Source: Endomicrobiales bacterium (GTDB taxonomy: Bacteria > Elusimicrobiota > Endomicrobiia > Endomicrobiales > JALOBY01). From it: a stretch of 64,000 nt of DNA. Positions 1 through 9,422 of this stretch are shown piece after piece (positions within the stretch are counted from its first letter, which is position 1; each line of letters opens with the position of its first letter). Made by a program: the position numbers and the translations under genes. The DNA lies in assembly GCA_023228045.1 (NCBI GenBank), contig JALOBY010000001.1, forward strand, positions 48,169 through 112,168, given 5' to 3'. The notes under the pieces are model-generated. The model was not told where the DNA came from. It ran no database searches and saw nothing but the letters and a program-made list of their open reading frames with translations.

Positions 1-90
1 TTTATTGGTTTTGTTTTAACTTTAGACCTGTAAAAGTTCTCTCTCATAATTAAGCACATTGCCCTATTAAATTACATAAACACAAACAGC

Positions 91-852
91 TTACTTTGCA
101 AACAGAAAAACCAACACACTTACAACAAGACAATAAAACCCAAAAATATAAAGTTTGTTATTGTTTAAAAGTTTAATGAGGTAATGGATTGCAAATAAGC
201 CAGCTATAACAGCAACAAGCATACCTACTGCCACAGAGCTATAAGACACGCCAATATCACCAGAAAAATCTTTAAAACCTAATAAAGCTGCGCCAAGCAC
301 AGCAGGCACAGAAAGTAGAAAAGAAAAGCGGGCTGAATCGGAACGCTTATACCCTAACAACATTGCCACAGCAATTGTTGAACCAGACCTTGAAATGCCA
401 GGCATTATGGCTAAACCCTGAGCAATACCAATTAGCAAAGCGTCGCCTATGCCAAAGCTATTAAACGCTTTTTTTTCTTTTCCAAAAAATTGGGCAGTAA
501 ATAGTATGATTCCGGTAAAGAATAAAAAAACAGCTACTGAGCTTACCGATGAAAATGTCTGTTCAAAATAATCTTTGCCGGCAAAACCAATAACGGCAGT
601 GGGTACCGATGCAAGTATTAGTAGGTAAAGTGTTTTTTTATCAGTTGTAAAAAGCGCGGGGATATCTTTACGGAAATAAATGAGAACGGCTATAACGGTT
701 GCCAAGTGCAACATTATGTCAAAAAAAAGTTCAGGCTTATTCCAGCCAAGAAAGTGTTGAAAAAATACAAGATGCGCACTGGATGATACAGGCAGGAACT
801 CAGTCAGCCCCTGAACAAAACCCAATATTGCCGTAGTTAATGTTTCTGCCAT
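91..852 (-). CDS. uppP: Undecaprenyl-diphosphatase UppP (BacA family)
   Basis: This 253-residue, very hydrophobic membrane protein dephosphorylates undecaprenyl diphosphate, recycling the lipid carrier of peptidoglycan synthesis. Both family signatures are visible: GLTEFLPVSSSAHL near residues 15-28 and PGISRSGSTI at residues 151-160; these hold the catalytic Glu, Ser, Arg and His residues of the BacA/UppP fold. Length is normal for the family (about 255-275). The ATG has an AAGGA ribosome-binding site seven bases upstream. It is the last gene of the window, separated from accB by a terminator-like hairpin, so it probably has its own promoter. The same genome segment also encodes UppS, which makes the carrier. 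No other identity is plausible. Confidence 0.96.
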   Translation of the reverse strand: MAETLTTAILGFVQGLTEFLPVSSSAHLVFFQHFLGWNKPELFFDIMLHLATVIAVLIYFRKDIPALFTTDKKTLYLLILASVPTAVIGFAGKDYFEQTFSSVSSVAVFLFFTGIILFTAQFFGKEKKAFNSFGIGDALLIGIAQGLAIMPGISRSGSTIAVAMLLGYKRSDSARFSFLLSVPAVLGAALLGFKDFSGDIGVSYSSVAVGMLVAVIAGLFAIHYLIKLLNNNKLYIFGFYCLVVSVLVFLFAK

Positions 853-910
853 ATATATCCTTTAACAAAATTACTATACGTTAAAGTGTATTCAACCCTG
901 AATTTGCACA

Positions 911-965
911 AAATAAAAATGCCGGCCGTTTGCCTGCCCAAATTATTTTGAGCAAACCACCAGCC
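911..965 (-). terminator. Rho-independent-type terminator after accB
   Basis: On the minus strand a GC-rich inverted repeat pairs GGTTTGC with GCAAACGG-type sequence and CGGC with GCCGG around an A/T-rich loop. It is followed directly by ATTTTTATTTTG. It lies between accB and uppP and would end the long rimP-to-accB transcript. The stem contains mismatches. Confidence 0.5.
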
Positions 966-1071
966 GATAAATTAAACTGCAAATTATTTCTTAAGTGCTA
1001 CAGTTACCACAGGGCCGGAGTTTGTAATTAAAACTTTATTTTCCCGCAAAAACCAATCAAATCGTGCATAT

Positions 1072-1512
1072 TTATAGTTTTTCAATTACAAAAATATCTT
1101 GACCAACACTAACTGCTTTACCATTTTCTACAAGTATTTTAACTATCTTTACCCTAGCATCAGCTTTTATTTCATTCATAACTTTCATAGCTTCAACTAT
1201 GCAAAGAGTTTTACCGACTTCTACCACATCGCCCTCTTCAACAAAAGCCGGAGATGATGGAGATGCCGATCTATAAAACATACCTATAATTGGCGATTTT
1301 ATGCTATGACCTACGACAGCAGAACTCTCAGGAGCAGTTTCCTTTTGTTCTTGCACATAAACAACTCTATTTTCTTTTGTTTTTCTTTTAAGCGAAATTT
1401 GAAAGTTTTCATCTTTCAACTCTAAACGCTCTATACCTTCATTTTTCATGAGGTTATAAAGAGCATCAACTTTTTCTTTTATGGGGTTTGATGTTCCGTT
1501 CTGCTTTGTCAT
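1072..1512 (-). CDS. accB: Biotin carboxyl carrier protein of acetyl-CoA carboxylase
   Basis: This 146-residue protein carries the biotin that shuttles CO2 in acetyl-CoA carboxylase, the first step of fatty-acid synthesis. The C-terminal biotinyl domain (about residues 70-146) contains the attachment motif EAMKVMNE with the biotinylated lysine at residue 110. The N-terminal part is a short helix plus a charged linker, as in AccB proteins. GGAGAG precedes the ATG. It follows pnp by 22 bases. The usual partner accC does not follow it; uppP does. BirA, which would attach the biotin, is encoded at 28 kb. A carrier subunit of another biotin-dependent carboxylase is less likely given the length. 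Confidence 0.93.
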   Translation of the reverse strand: MTKQNGTSNPIKEKVDALYNLMKNEGIERLELKDENFQISLKRKTKENRVVYVQEQKETAPESSAVVGHSIKSPIIGMFYRSASPSSPAFVEEGDVVEVGKTLCIVEAMKVMNEIKADARVKIVKILVENGKAVSVGQDIFVIEKL

Positions 1513-1534
1513 ACAAAACTCTCCGATAATTTTG

Positions 1535-3628
1535 TTATTTATGACCTTCTAAAAGTGCGGCCTTGCGGCTTAAATTTATACGGCCTTGGCTGTCAATTTC
1601 AATTGCCTTAACTGTTATCTCATCACCCTCAGAAACCACATCCGACACATTTTTAACAGGTGTTTTATCTAACTGAGAGATGTGAACAAGACCTTCTTTA
1701 CCCGGAAGGACCTCTACAAAAGCACCAAAGTTCATTATTTTTGTAACTCTGCCTTTGTAAATCTTGCCAATCTCAATTTCTGCTGTTAAAAAATCAACCA
1801 TGGTTTTTGCACTGTCAACTGCGGCAGAATCGGTGCTTGATATAAACACACGGCCATCTTCTTCAATATCAATTTTAACACCCGTTTCTTCTTGAATGCG
1901 TCTGATATTTTTGCCGCCAGGCCCAATAAGAGCACCTATTTTAGACGGTGATATCTGAGTTGTAACCATTTTTGGAGCATAAGCAGACATTGTACTTTTG
2001 GGCTTACCAAGTGCCGCATCCATTATATCAAGAATTTTTATTCTGCCTTGTCTTGCCTGCTCAAGAGCCTTTGCCATTATCTCAACTGTTAAACCTTTGA
2101 TTTTGATATCCATTTGAAGCGCGGTAATACCATTCCTGCTACCAGCAACCTTAAAGTCCATATCGCCTAAATGGTCTTCCATACCCATAATATCAGAAAG
2201 AATTGCGTACTTATCACCCTCTTTTACAAGCCCCATGGCAATGCCGGCACAGCTTGCTTTTACATTTACGCCGGCATCAAAAAGCGCAAGTGAACCACCA
2301 CAGACCGAGGCCATTGATGATGAACCGTTTGATTCAAGTATATCTGAAACAATTCTTATTGTGTACGGGAAAACATCTTGTGATGGCAAAATAGGATAAA
2401 GGGCTCTTTTTGCTAACGCACCATGACCAATTTCCCTTCTGCCTGGGGAACGCTCAGGCTTTGGTTCACCGGTTGCAAAACCAGGGAAGTTATAATGGAG
2501 CATAAATCTTTCTTTATACTCTCCATTTAGCTCATCCATTATCTGCATATCTCCTGGTGAGCCAAGTGTTACAACAGCTAATGCCTGTGTTTGCCCACGA
2601 GTAAAAAGCGCACTTCCATGAGCTCTGGGTAAAATGCTACTCAAGCATTCAATCGGTCTAATTTCATCTAATTTTCTACCATCGGCACGAATGTTTTTTT
2701 CAAGCACTAATGCTCTAGCACTTTGATAAAAAAGATCTTCCAATGCGCCTACTATATAAACCGCGCTTTCAGGATATTTTTCTGAAAATTTTACAATGGT
2801 CTCTTTTTTAAAATCACCCCATGCTTCATCTCTTTCCGACTTTCCTTTACGGCTTATTATTTCACCCATAAAAGGCTTTGCATATTCACAGACATCATTA
2901 ACAAGGGTACTGTTTACTTGAGGAATAGAAACTGCAACCTTTTGTTTTCTGGGCAATGACAATTGAAACTCACATATTTTTTTAACTTCACTTTGCGCTA
3001 AAGAAAGTGCTTCAATCATTTCTGTTTCTGAAAGCTCTTTTGCCCCAGATTCTACCATTGAAAGTGAATCCATAGTTCCTGCAACCACAAGGTCAAGTGA
3101 TGATAATTTTTGCTCTTCAGTTGTTGGGTTTACAACAAGTTTGCCGTCAATTTTACCAATGCGTACGGCGCCAATTGGAGTGTCATAAGGAATATCGGAT
3201 ATCATTAACGCAATTGAAGTGCCTATCATTGAAATAACATCAGTGTCGTTAATTCCGTCCGAGGAAACAACCATTGCACTAATTTGTGTTTCTCTGTCCC
3301 AACCTTCCGGAAACATTGGCCTGATGCTTCTATCAATTAAACGGCTTGTTAAAATTTCGCTTTCATGAGATCTACCTTCTCTTTTAAAAAACCCACCAGG
3401 AATTTTACCGGCGGCATAAGTTCTTTCTTTGTAATCGACAGTTAATGGAAGAAATACATTGCCATCTATAAAAGCCTTTGGCTTTGATGCCGAAGCCGCG
3501 CTAACCAATACAGCTGTTTCCCCAACACTTATAAGACAAGCACCACTTGCCTGTTTTGCCATGCGGCCAATTTCAACCGTGTATGTCTTTCCTGCAACAT
3601 CAAACTTACTTACGATAACTTCATTCAT
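1535..3628 (-). CDS. pnp: Polyribonucleotide nucleotidyltransferase (PNPase)
   Basis: This 697-residue phosphorolytic 3'-5' exoribonuclease acts in mRNA decay. Two RNase PH domains (about residues 5-230 and 300-530) flank a helical linker. The second contains [15 protein letters not shown] and an [18 protein letters not shown] stretch. A KH domain with [16 protein letters not shown] lies at about residues 560-615 and an S1 domain with [19 protein letters not shown] at about 625-690. Length matches the family. AAGGGAAGG precedes the ATG. It lies downstream of rpsO, the same order as in many bacteria, with a possible terminator hairpin in the 117-base gap. Confidence 0.98.
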   Translation of the reverse strand: MNEVIVSKFDVAGKTYTVEIGRMAKQASGACLISVGETAVLVSAASASKPKAFIDGNVFLPLTVDYKERTYAAGKIPGGFFKREGRSHESEILTSRLIDRSIRPMFPEGWDRETQISAMVVSSDGINDTDVISMIGTSIALMISDIPYDTPIGAVRIGKIDGKLVVNPTTEEQKLSSLDLVVAGTMDSLSMVESGAKELSETEMIEALSLAQSEVKKICEFQLSLPRKQKVAVSIPQVNSTLVNDVCEYAKPFMGEIISRKGKSERDEAWGDFKKETIVKFSEKYPESAVYIVGALEDLFYQSARALVLEKNIRADGRKLDEIRPIECLSSILPRAHGSALFTRGQTQALAVVTLGSPGDMQIMDELNGEYKERFMLHYNFPGFATGEPKPERSPGRREIGHGALAKRALYPILPSQDVFPYTIRIVSDILESNGSSSMASVCGGSLALFDAGVNVKASCAGIAMGLVKEGDKYAILSDIMGMEDHLGDMDFKVAGSRNGITALQMDIKIKGLTVEIMAKALEQARQGRIKILDIMDAALGKPKSTMSAYAPKMVTTQISPSKIGALIGPGGKNIRRIQEETGVKIDIEEDGRVFISSTDSAAVDSAKTMVDFLTAEIEIGKIYKGRVTKIMNFGAFVEVLPGKEGLVHISQLDKTPVKNVSDVVSEGDEITVKAIEIDSQGRINLSRKAALLEGHK

Positions 3629-3677
3629 AACTACCTTCCCTTTTTAGACGCCCCAAAAACAAAGACACAAAAGATCC

Positions 3678-3728
3678 AAAAACGCTCCCCATTAGGAAAC
3701 TTTTTGCATCCTTTGCATCTTGGGAACG
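3678..3728 (-). terminator. Terminator or attenuator hairpin between rpsO and pnp
   Basis: On the minus strand CGTTCCC pairs with GGGAGCG across a loop of about 32 bases, followed immediately by TTTTT. The loop contains a short direct repeat, GATGCAAA. It could partly end transcription after rpsO or act in the pnp leader. The loop is long for an intrinsic terminator. Confidence 0.35.
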
Positions 3729-3745
3729 ACTGTTTTTATTATTAT

Positions 3746-4003
3746 TTATTTTCTCAACTCTAATTTTTGAATTAACTCTTGATATTTTTCTTTAGAGTTT
3801 TTCTTAAGATATTCCAACAGGCGACGACGCTGACCAATAAGTTTAAGGAACCCATGACGAGAAGTAAAATCTTTAGGAAACTTTTTAAAATGTTCTGTAA
3901 GAAGATTGATTCTGCCTGTCAATAACGCTACCTGAACTTCCGGCGAACCTGTGTCTGTGGGGTGTACTTTGTACTTCTCAACAATCGGCTTCTTGTTAAG
4001 CAT
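3746..4003 (-). CDS. rpsO: 30S ribosomal protein S15
   Basis: This 85-residue protein binds 16S rRNA in the platform of the small subunit. The sequence shows the family pattern [16 protein letters not shown] near residues 17-32, the [20 protein letters not shown] stretch, and [10 protein letters not shown]. It is a few residues shorter than the common 89. GAGGAGCGAAG precedes the ATG. It lies between ribF and pnp in the rimP-nusA-infB operon order found in many bacteria. Confidence 0.98.
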   Translation of the reverse strand: MLNKKPIVEKYKVHPTDTGSPEVQVALLTGRINLLTEHFKKFPKDFTSRHGFLKLIGQRRRLLEYLKKNSKEKYQELIQKLELRK

Positions 4004-4078
4004 CTTCGCTCCTCATTTTTATACTTAATTTATTTTATTTACTGCTTTATTGCCTTTGGGGATTTTAACAAAAATATC

Positions 4079-4978
4079 TCATAATGTAAATAATTTTATA
4101 TCTTTTTCTACAAGTTTATTGGCACGCTCAATATCTGAGGCTATCGCACCTTTTAACTCCAAAATACTTTTAAATTTTTTTTCAGAGCGTAAATGAGTGC
4201 AAAAATGTACTTTTGTTAACTTGTTTGGCCAATTTCCGCTAAAACCTACCAGATGCGCCTCAAGACACAAAGACCCATTTGACATTAAAGTTGGCCTGTA
4301 TCCCACGCTAATCACAGCTCTGCGCAGTACAATATCGGATGCAAGTTGCACAAAACCACTAAATATACCTTGTGGCAATATTATTTCATTGTGCGTTTTG
4401 ATGTTAATAGTAGGAAAACCTATCTTAGTTCCCATCCCTCTGTCTCTATATGCAAGACCAGTCACAACATAAGGCCTGCCAAGTAGTTTTGCGGCATAGT
4501 AAACACGACTATTGTGTATAAGAGTGCGTATTCTTGAAGACGATATTGCCATATTCCTGTATGCAAGCGGTTTAACGGCAACCAGCTTTGAGCCAAACAC
4601 TACAAGATTTTTTTTAAGCCAGTTTATATCTCCGTGCCGCGCATAACCAAGTGCAAAGTTGGTGCCAACAACAAGGTAACGCATATTAAGTTTTTTTCTT
4701 AAGAATTCTTTTACAAACTCATCCGGAGTTATTTGTATAATACTTGGGTCTACCTCTAAAAAAATAACCTCATCAACGCAAAGCTTTGAAATAAGCTCTT
4801 GTTTTTGCTCCGCAAGTGTAAGTAAACCGCTTACCGACCTTACAGGTTTGCTAAGAGCAATTACAACGCTTTTGAGTTTTTTTTGGCGAGCTATAGAAAT
4901 TAAACGGCTTATAAGATACTTATGCCCTCTATGGAAACCGTCAAATGTGCCAATAGACACAGCACTTGGTTTATGCAT
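4079..4978 (-). CDS. ribF: Bifunctional riboflavin kinase / FAD synthetase
   Basis: This 299-residue enzyme phosphorylates riboflavin to FMN and adenylates FMN to FAD. The N-terminal nucleotidyltransferase domain has GTFDGFHRGHKYLI at about residues 11-24, the HxGH-type site. The C-terminal riboflavin-kinase domain starts near residue 180 with GRPYVVTGLAYRDRGMGTK and GFPTINI. Its ATG overlaps the end of truB, so translation is likely coupled. The sequence is rather basic but complete, and the order truB-ribF-rpsO-pnp is conserved widely. Confidence 0.95.
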   Translation of the reverse strand: MHKPSAVSIGTFDGFHRGHKYLISRLISIARQKKLKSVVIALSKPVRSVSGLLTLAEQKQELISKLCVDEVIFLEVDPSIIQITPDEFVKEFLRKKLNMRYLVVGTNFALGYARHGDINWLKKNLVVFGSKLVAVKPLAYRNMAISSSRIRTLIHNSRVYYAAKLLGRPYVVTGLAYRDRGMGTKIGFPTINIKTHNEIILPQGIFSGFVQLASDIVLRRAVISVGYRPTLMSNGSLCLEAHLVGFSGNWPNKLTKVHFCTHLRSEKKFKSILELKGAIASDIERANKLVEKDIKLFTL

Positions 4979-5684
4979 TTGTTAAACTCATTAAAGTTTC
5001 TATTGAAATTACTTTTTGCATAAGATTTTCTATATTGTCTTTATTTATTTCTTGCATATCAATGGAGTCTGCATAACTAAAAACTCCTGAGCTTTCTCTG
5101 CGTAAAAACTCTAATGTTGCCCCACAACCAAGCTTTTGCCCAAGGTCTCGTGCTATGCTTCTTACATAAGTTCCACTTGAACATTTTATTGTGCATAGCA
5201 CACTTTTGCCATCACACTCTATTGTTTCAATACTATTTACAGTTACTAACCGCTCTTTTCGCTCAATACTTATACCGGCACGCGCCAGCTGATAAAGTTT
5301 TTTGCCTTGCACTTTAATTGCACTAAACATTGGTGGTATTTGAGCAAGCTCACCTACAAATGTAGAAAGTGCCATATTTACCTCTGAAACACCAAAAGGT
5401 TCAAAGGGTTTTTGTTCAATAATAGTTCCTGTAATATCGTCTGTGTCTGTAGTTGTACCGAAGAGAATTTTAGCAAGGTATGTTTTTTCGCACCGCATCA
5501 GTTTGTCTTGCAGTTTTGTTGCTTTTCCAAATACTACCAAAAGAACACCTTGCGCCATTGGGTCTAATGTGCCGCAGTGCCCCACTTTTTTTACGCCAAT
5601 TACTTTTTTTACACGATGAACAACTGCAAAAGATGTTATGCCTTTGGGTTTATTAATGTTTAAAAGGCCGCTTTCAGGAAACAT
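4971..5684 (-). CDS. truB: tRNA pseudouridine-55 synthase
   Basis: This 237-residue enzyme converts U55 of tRNA to pseudouridine. The catalytic motif HCGTLDPMAQGVL, with the nucleophilic aspartate, is near residues 36-48. NINKPKGITSF opens the protein and SSGTYVRSIARDLG lies near residues 165-178. It lacks a long C-terminal PUA domain, as do shorter TruB proteins. Its start overlaps the nrnA stop and its end overlaps ribF, indicating one operon. Confidence 0.96.
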   Translation of the reverse strand: MFPESGLLNINKPKGITSFAVVHRVKKVIGVKKVGHCGTLDPMAQGVLLVVFGKATKLQDKLMRCEKTYLAKILFGTTTDTDDITGTIIEQKPFEPFGVSEVNMALSTFVGELAQIPPMFSAIKVQGKKLYQLARAGISIERKERLVTVNSIETIECDGKSVLCTIKCSSGTYVRSIARDLGQKLGCGATLEFLRRESSGVFSYADSIDMQEINKDNIENLMQKVISIETLMSLTNA

Positions 5685-6651
5685 TAAACTTCTCTACTAA
5701 ATAACTGCTAACGACTTTAATTGCATCATCTATGCTGCCTAAAATACTGCACCCAGCTGCATTTTTGTGCCCACCGCCGCCAAAGTGCCCTGCTACTTCG
5801 TTAACATCAAAATAATCTTTTGACCTAAAGCTTACCTTGACTTTACCGGACGCATCCTGACGGAACAGCGCCCCAACAACACATTGCGGCAATAAAAGCG
5901 TATAATTTATAAGCCCTTCAGTTTGGCTGTCTTTAGCCCCTGCATTAACCAATACTTCGGGTGTTACAACCATATAGGCAAATTTTCCACCACACTCTAC
6001 TTTAAGCGAGTTAAATGCCTCACCAAAAAGTTTTAATGTTGAAAGCGACATACTTGCATAAACTTTTTCATAAAGCTCCACAGGTCTTACGCCTGAGTCA
6101 ACCATTCTGGCGGCAAAACGCAATGAGTTGGAGTTTGTGTTTGACTGCTGAAATTTACCTGTGTCGGTAAGCACACCAACATACAAACAAACGGCTTCTG
6201 AGGTTTGAATTTTTTCGTTTAAGGCATAGAAAACATCTGCCACAAGTTCGGCGGTTGAAGAGCTTTTTGAATTTACATAATTTATATGCCCAAATGTGCC
6301 GGCACTAATATGATGATCCATATTTATTATTACCTTTGCCTGATTTGAAGAAATAATAGCGCCCATGCGCTCAAGGTCGGAGCACTCTAAAATAATTGCC
6401 AAATCATAGGAAGATTCTGTTTTGGGTGCAATTATAATGTCTTTTGCGCCAGGGAGAAACATCAGGTAATCGGGTATTGGGTCTTTGCTAAAAACACTTG
6501 GCAACTTACCTAATCGTTTTAATAAAGACGCCAAAGCAAGCGCCGAGCCAATTGTGTCGCCATCTGGCTTTAAGTGACCTGCAATAAAAACACTCTGGCT
6601 TTGTTTTATTACTTGCGCAATGGCTGTTGGTTCGTTTTTTTCTTCAAGCAT
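5674..6651 (-). CDS. nrnA: DHH-family oligoribonuclease / pAp phosphatase
   Basis: This 325-residue DHH-DHHA1 phosphoesterase should degrade nanoRNAs and dephosphorylate pAp. Metal-binding motifs are visible in order: GHLKPDGDTIGSALAL near residues 25-40, NMDHH near 115, and LTDTGKF near 165. The C-terminal DHHA1 motif FGGGGHKNAAGC is near residues 293-304. The position between rbfA and truB is the common one for this family. The start overlaps rbfA by eight bases. Confidence 0.93.
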   Translation of the reverse strand: MLEEKNEPTAIAQVIKQSQSVFIAGHLKPDGDTIGSALALASLLKRLGKLPSVFSKDPIPDYLMFLPGAKDIIIAPKTESSYDLAIILECSDLERMGAIISSNQAKVIINMDHHISAGTFGHINYVNSKSSSTAELVADVFYALNEKIQTSEAVCLYVGVLTDTGKFQQSNTNSNSLRFAARMVDSGVRPVELYEKVYASMSLSTLKLFGEAFNSLKVECGGKFAYMVVTPEVLVNAGAKDSQTEGLINYTLLLPQCVVGALFRQDASGKVKVSFRSKDYFDVNEVAGHFGGGGHKNAAGCSILGSIDDAIKVVSSYLVEKFNVS

Positions 6652-7039
6652 TTTTTTTCTTGGTTGTTTTTCGGCGGGTTTTTTTTGGTTCTATTTTTTC
6701 CTGCTCAATTTTATGAAGCAATTCAAATATCTTTTGAGCTTTTTGTGAAGTGTCATCGTACTGAAAAAAAAGTGTTGGTGTTCTGCGCAGATTTACTCTG
6801 CTGGCCAATTCGTGGCGCAAATGGCCTATGGATTTCTGAAGTATTATTTTAGAACTTTCAACAACCTCAGGCGTTCCTATTACTGAGTAAAATACACGAG
6901 CATCTAATAAATCATCGGTCAATTTTACACCAGTAACAGTTACAAAACCAAGTCCAGGTTTATTAAACTCCAAAATAATTTTAGAAAGTTCTTGTAAAAT
7001 CAGTTCAGCCACTCTAGTTGAACGCTTATATGCCAGCAT
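6644..7039 (-). CDS. rbfA: Ribosome-binding factor A
   Basis: This 131-residue protein assists late maturation of 16S rRNA and the 30S subunit. It opens with MLAYKRSTRVAELILQELS and contains a KH-like core. HLRHELASRVNLRRTPTLFF near residues 73-92 is the family signature. The last 20 residues are a Lys/Arg-rich tail. It lies five bases after infB and overlaps nrnA. Confidence 0.95.
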   Translation of the reverse strand: MLAYKRSTRVAELILQELSKIILEFNKPGLGFVTVTGVKLTDDLLDARVFYSVIGTPEVVESSKIILQKSIGHLRHELASRVNLRRTPTLFFQYDDTSQKAQKIFELLHKIEQEKIEPKKTRRKTTKKKNA

Positions 7040-7044
7040 TTCAA

Positions 7045-9390
7045 TTACTCCGCAAGTTTTCTTGCCACTTTTTTCTGCTCAAAAACTTCAATTACATCGT
7101 CTACTTTCATTCCAATGAAATCGCTTATACCAATACCACACTCATAACCCTTTTCAACTTCTTTTGCATCATCTTTAAATCTTTTAAGCGACACTATAGA
7201 ACCTTCGTGAATTATAACACCGTCACGCATAACTCTGGCAGTTGCGCCTCTAATTATTTTGCCTTCTAAAACCATACTTCCCGCTATGGTTCCAATTTTA
7301 GATGCCTTAAAAACCTGCCTAACTTGTGCTTTTCCTACTAAAACCTCTTTTATTTCAGGTTCAAGCATACCTTCCATAGCGGCCTTAACATCGGCTATTA
7401 AATCATATATGATTTTATAATTTCTTACGCTTACACCTTCGTGTTCAGCAATTCTTTCCGCCGCAGGTTCTAACTTTACATTAAAACCTATCACCAACGC
7501 ATCTGAAGCGGCCGCAAGCATTACATCGGACTCATTTACATTACCAACGCCACAATGAATTATGCGTAAATTTATTTCTTGTGATGGAAAACGCTCTAAT
7601 GAGTCACGTATAGCTTCTATTGAACCCTGTACATCGCCTTTAACAACAATTCGCAAATCTTTTATTTTACCTGCACTTACATCTTCCAAAGACAGATGGT
7701 GGAGCGGCCTAAGATGATTTTCACGAATTTTTGATGCTCTGGTTTGTGCAATATCTCTTGCAATGCGTTCACTTTCAACAACCACAAACTTATCACCAGA
7801 TTGTGGCGTGGAAGTTATACCAAGTACTTCTACAGGTGTGCTTGGGCAGGCACTTTGCATTCTAATGCCATGTTCATCTTGCATTGCGCGTACTTTGCCA
7901 TAAGTGTTACCGATAACAAAATTATCGCCAACTTTCAGAGTTCCCCTTTGAATTAAAACAGTTGCAACTTGCCCTCGCCGAGGATCTAACTTTGCTTCAA
8001 TCACCACTCCTGAAGCATTACTGTTTGGGTCAGCCTTTAGCTCCATAAGCTCGGCTTTAAGCAAAATCATTTCAAGAAGCAGGTCAATGTTTATACTTTT
8101 TTTAGCTGAAACATTTATTGTAATTGTATCACCGCCCCAATCTTCAGGGACTAACTTATATTTTGATAACTCTTGCTTTATTTGTTCGGGATTTGCACCT
8201 GGAAGGTCTATTTTATTTATAGCAACTATAATCGGCACATTGGCAGCTTTTGCATGGTCGATTGCTTCAATTGTTTGGGGCATAACTCCGTCTGTTGCGG
8301 AAACAACAAGCACTACTAAGTCGGTTGCTTTTGCACCCCTTGAGCGCATAGCCGTGAATGCCTCATGGCCTGGAGTGTCTAAAAACGCAATTTCACCTTT
8401 TGCGGTTTTTACTTTGTAAGCACCAATGTGCTGTGTAATACCACCCGCCTCACCACCTGCTATATTACTTTTTCTAATCGCGTCTAGTAATGAGGTTTTT
8501 CCATGGTCAACATGGCCCATAATTGTAACTACCGGAGCGCGCGGCAACAACTTTGCGGGGTTTTCAATAACTTCGTGTTCAGCTTCATCTTCATAAAGTG
8601 AAACAAATGAAACCTCGTAGCCAAACTCTGTGGCAAGCAATTCTGCAGTGTCAGTGTCAATTTTTTGGTTTATTGTGGCAAGAGAACCCATGGTCAAAAG
8701 CTTCTTTAAAACATCTACGGGCTTTTGGTTCATTTTCTCAGCAAGAATACGCACAGTTATGGTTTCGTTTATTGAAATTTTCTTTATCTTTTTTTCTTCT
8801 TCTATCTCTGGGGCATTCTGAGTTTGTTCGGCTGGGTTTTTTGGCGCATTCAATTCGGCAAGTTTTTCTTCAACCGCTTTGTTAATTTCTTCCGCGGTTC
8901 TTGGAACTGCTTTTTTAGTTTCTTGCTTTGGTGTTGCAACATCTACAACAACTGCCTTTACGGGTTTACTAACCACCTCTTTTTGAATATTTAAAACAAT
9001 CTTTTTCCCTTTATGTGCTTTTTTATTTTGTTCTTTGGGTTCTTGTGGTTTTGGCACATCAGGTTTTACGCTTTGGTCTTCCTTTTTCGCTGCAACTTTT
9101 TTCTTAGCAGATACTTTTTCAACTGCAGATATTTTTATAACCTCGCCGGTTTGCTCTTTTTTTGGCTGCACTGCCGCTTTTGTTTTTTTAGCTACAGTTG
9201 CTTTGGCCGATGAAACCTTTGAAGAGGTGGTAGTTTTTTTAACCTTTTTTTTAGCATCAGAAATAACAGCCACACCAACTTTTGCAACAGCTGCTTTTGG
9301 GGGCTTTGCAGTTTTTTTATCTGTATCGGCAACTTTCGCAGTCACTTTCTTTTTAATTTCCTTAACTTCTTTTGCTTTCTTTTCCGTCAT
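7045..9390 (-). CDS. infB: Translation initiation factor IF-2
   Basis: This 781-residue GTPase places initiator tRNA on the ribosome. The first 200 residues are a low-complexity Lys/Ala-rich region, as in many IF-2 proteins. An IF2_N domain lies near residues 205-255. The G domain starts near residue 290 with GHVDHGKTSLLDAI (G1), DTPGHEAFT (G3) and NKIDLPGAN (G4). The C-terminal part has the KDLRIVVKGDVQGSIEAI stretch and ends in the fMet-tRNA-binding domain. It follows nusA, the standard order. Confidence 0.98.
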   Translation of the reverse strand: MTEKKAKEVKEIKKKVTAKVADTDKKTAKPPKAAVAKVGVAVISDAKKKVKKTTTSSKVSSAKATVAKKTKAAVQPKKEQTGEVIKISAVEKVSAKKKVAAKKEDQSVKPDVPKPQEPKEQNKKAHKGKKIVLNIQKEVVSKPVKAVVVDVATPKQETKKAVPRTAEEINKAVEEKLAELNAPKNPAEQTQNAPEIEEEKKIKKISINETITVRILAEKMNQKPVDVLKKLLTMGSLATINQKIDTDTAELLATEFGYEVSFVSLYEDEAEHEVIENPAKLLPRAPVVTIMGHVDHGKTSLLDAIRKSNIAGGEAGGITQHIGAYKVKTAKGEIAFLDTPGHEAFTAMRSRGAKATDLVVLVVSATDGVMPQTIEAIDHAKAANVPIIVAINKIDLPGANPEQIKQELSKYKLVPEDWGGDTITINVSAKKSINIDLLLEMILLKAELMELKADPNSNASGVVIEAKLDPRRGQVATVLIQRGTLKVGDNFVIGNTYGKVRAMQDEHGIRMQSACPSTPVEVLGITSTPQSGDKFVVVESERIARDIAQTRASKIRENHLRPLHHLSLEDVSAGKIKDLRIVVKGDVQGSIEAIRDSLERFPSQEINLRIIHCGVGNVNESDVMLAAASDALVIGFNVKLEPAAERIAEHEGVSVRNYKIIYDLIADVKAAMEGMLEPEIKEVLVGKAQVRQVFKASKIGTIAGSMVLEGKIIRGATARVMRDGVIIHEGSIVSLKRFKDDAKEVEKGYECGIGISDFIGMKVDDVIEVFEQKKVARKLAE

Positions 9391-9422
9391 TGTTAGTTTT
9401 CCTCTCTGGCATTGCTTGTCAT

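Noticed and set aside
1..90. Feature at the left edge
   Set aside because: A/T-rich sequence after the uppP stop with no clear hairpin, frame or promoter.
8087..8419. Plus-strand frames inside infB (for example 110 codons)
   Set aside because: Antisense shadows of a strongly conserved GTPase gene.
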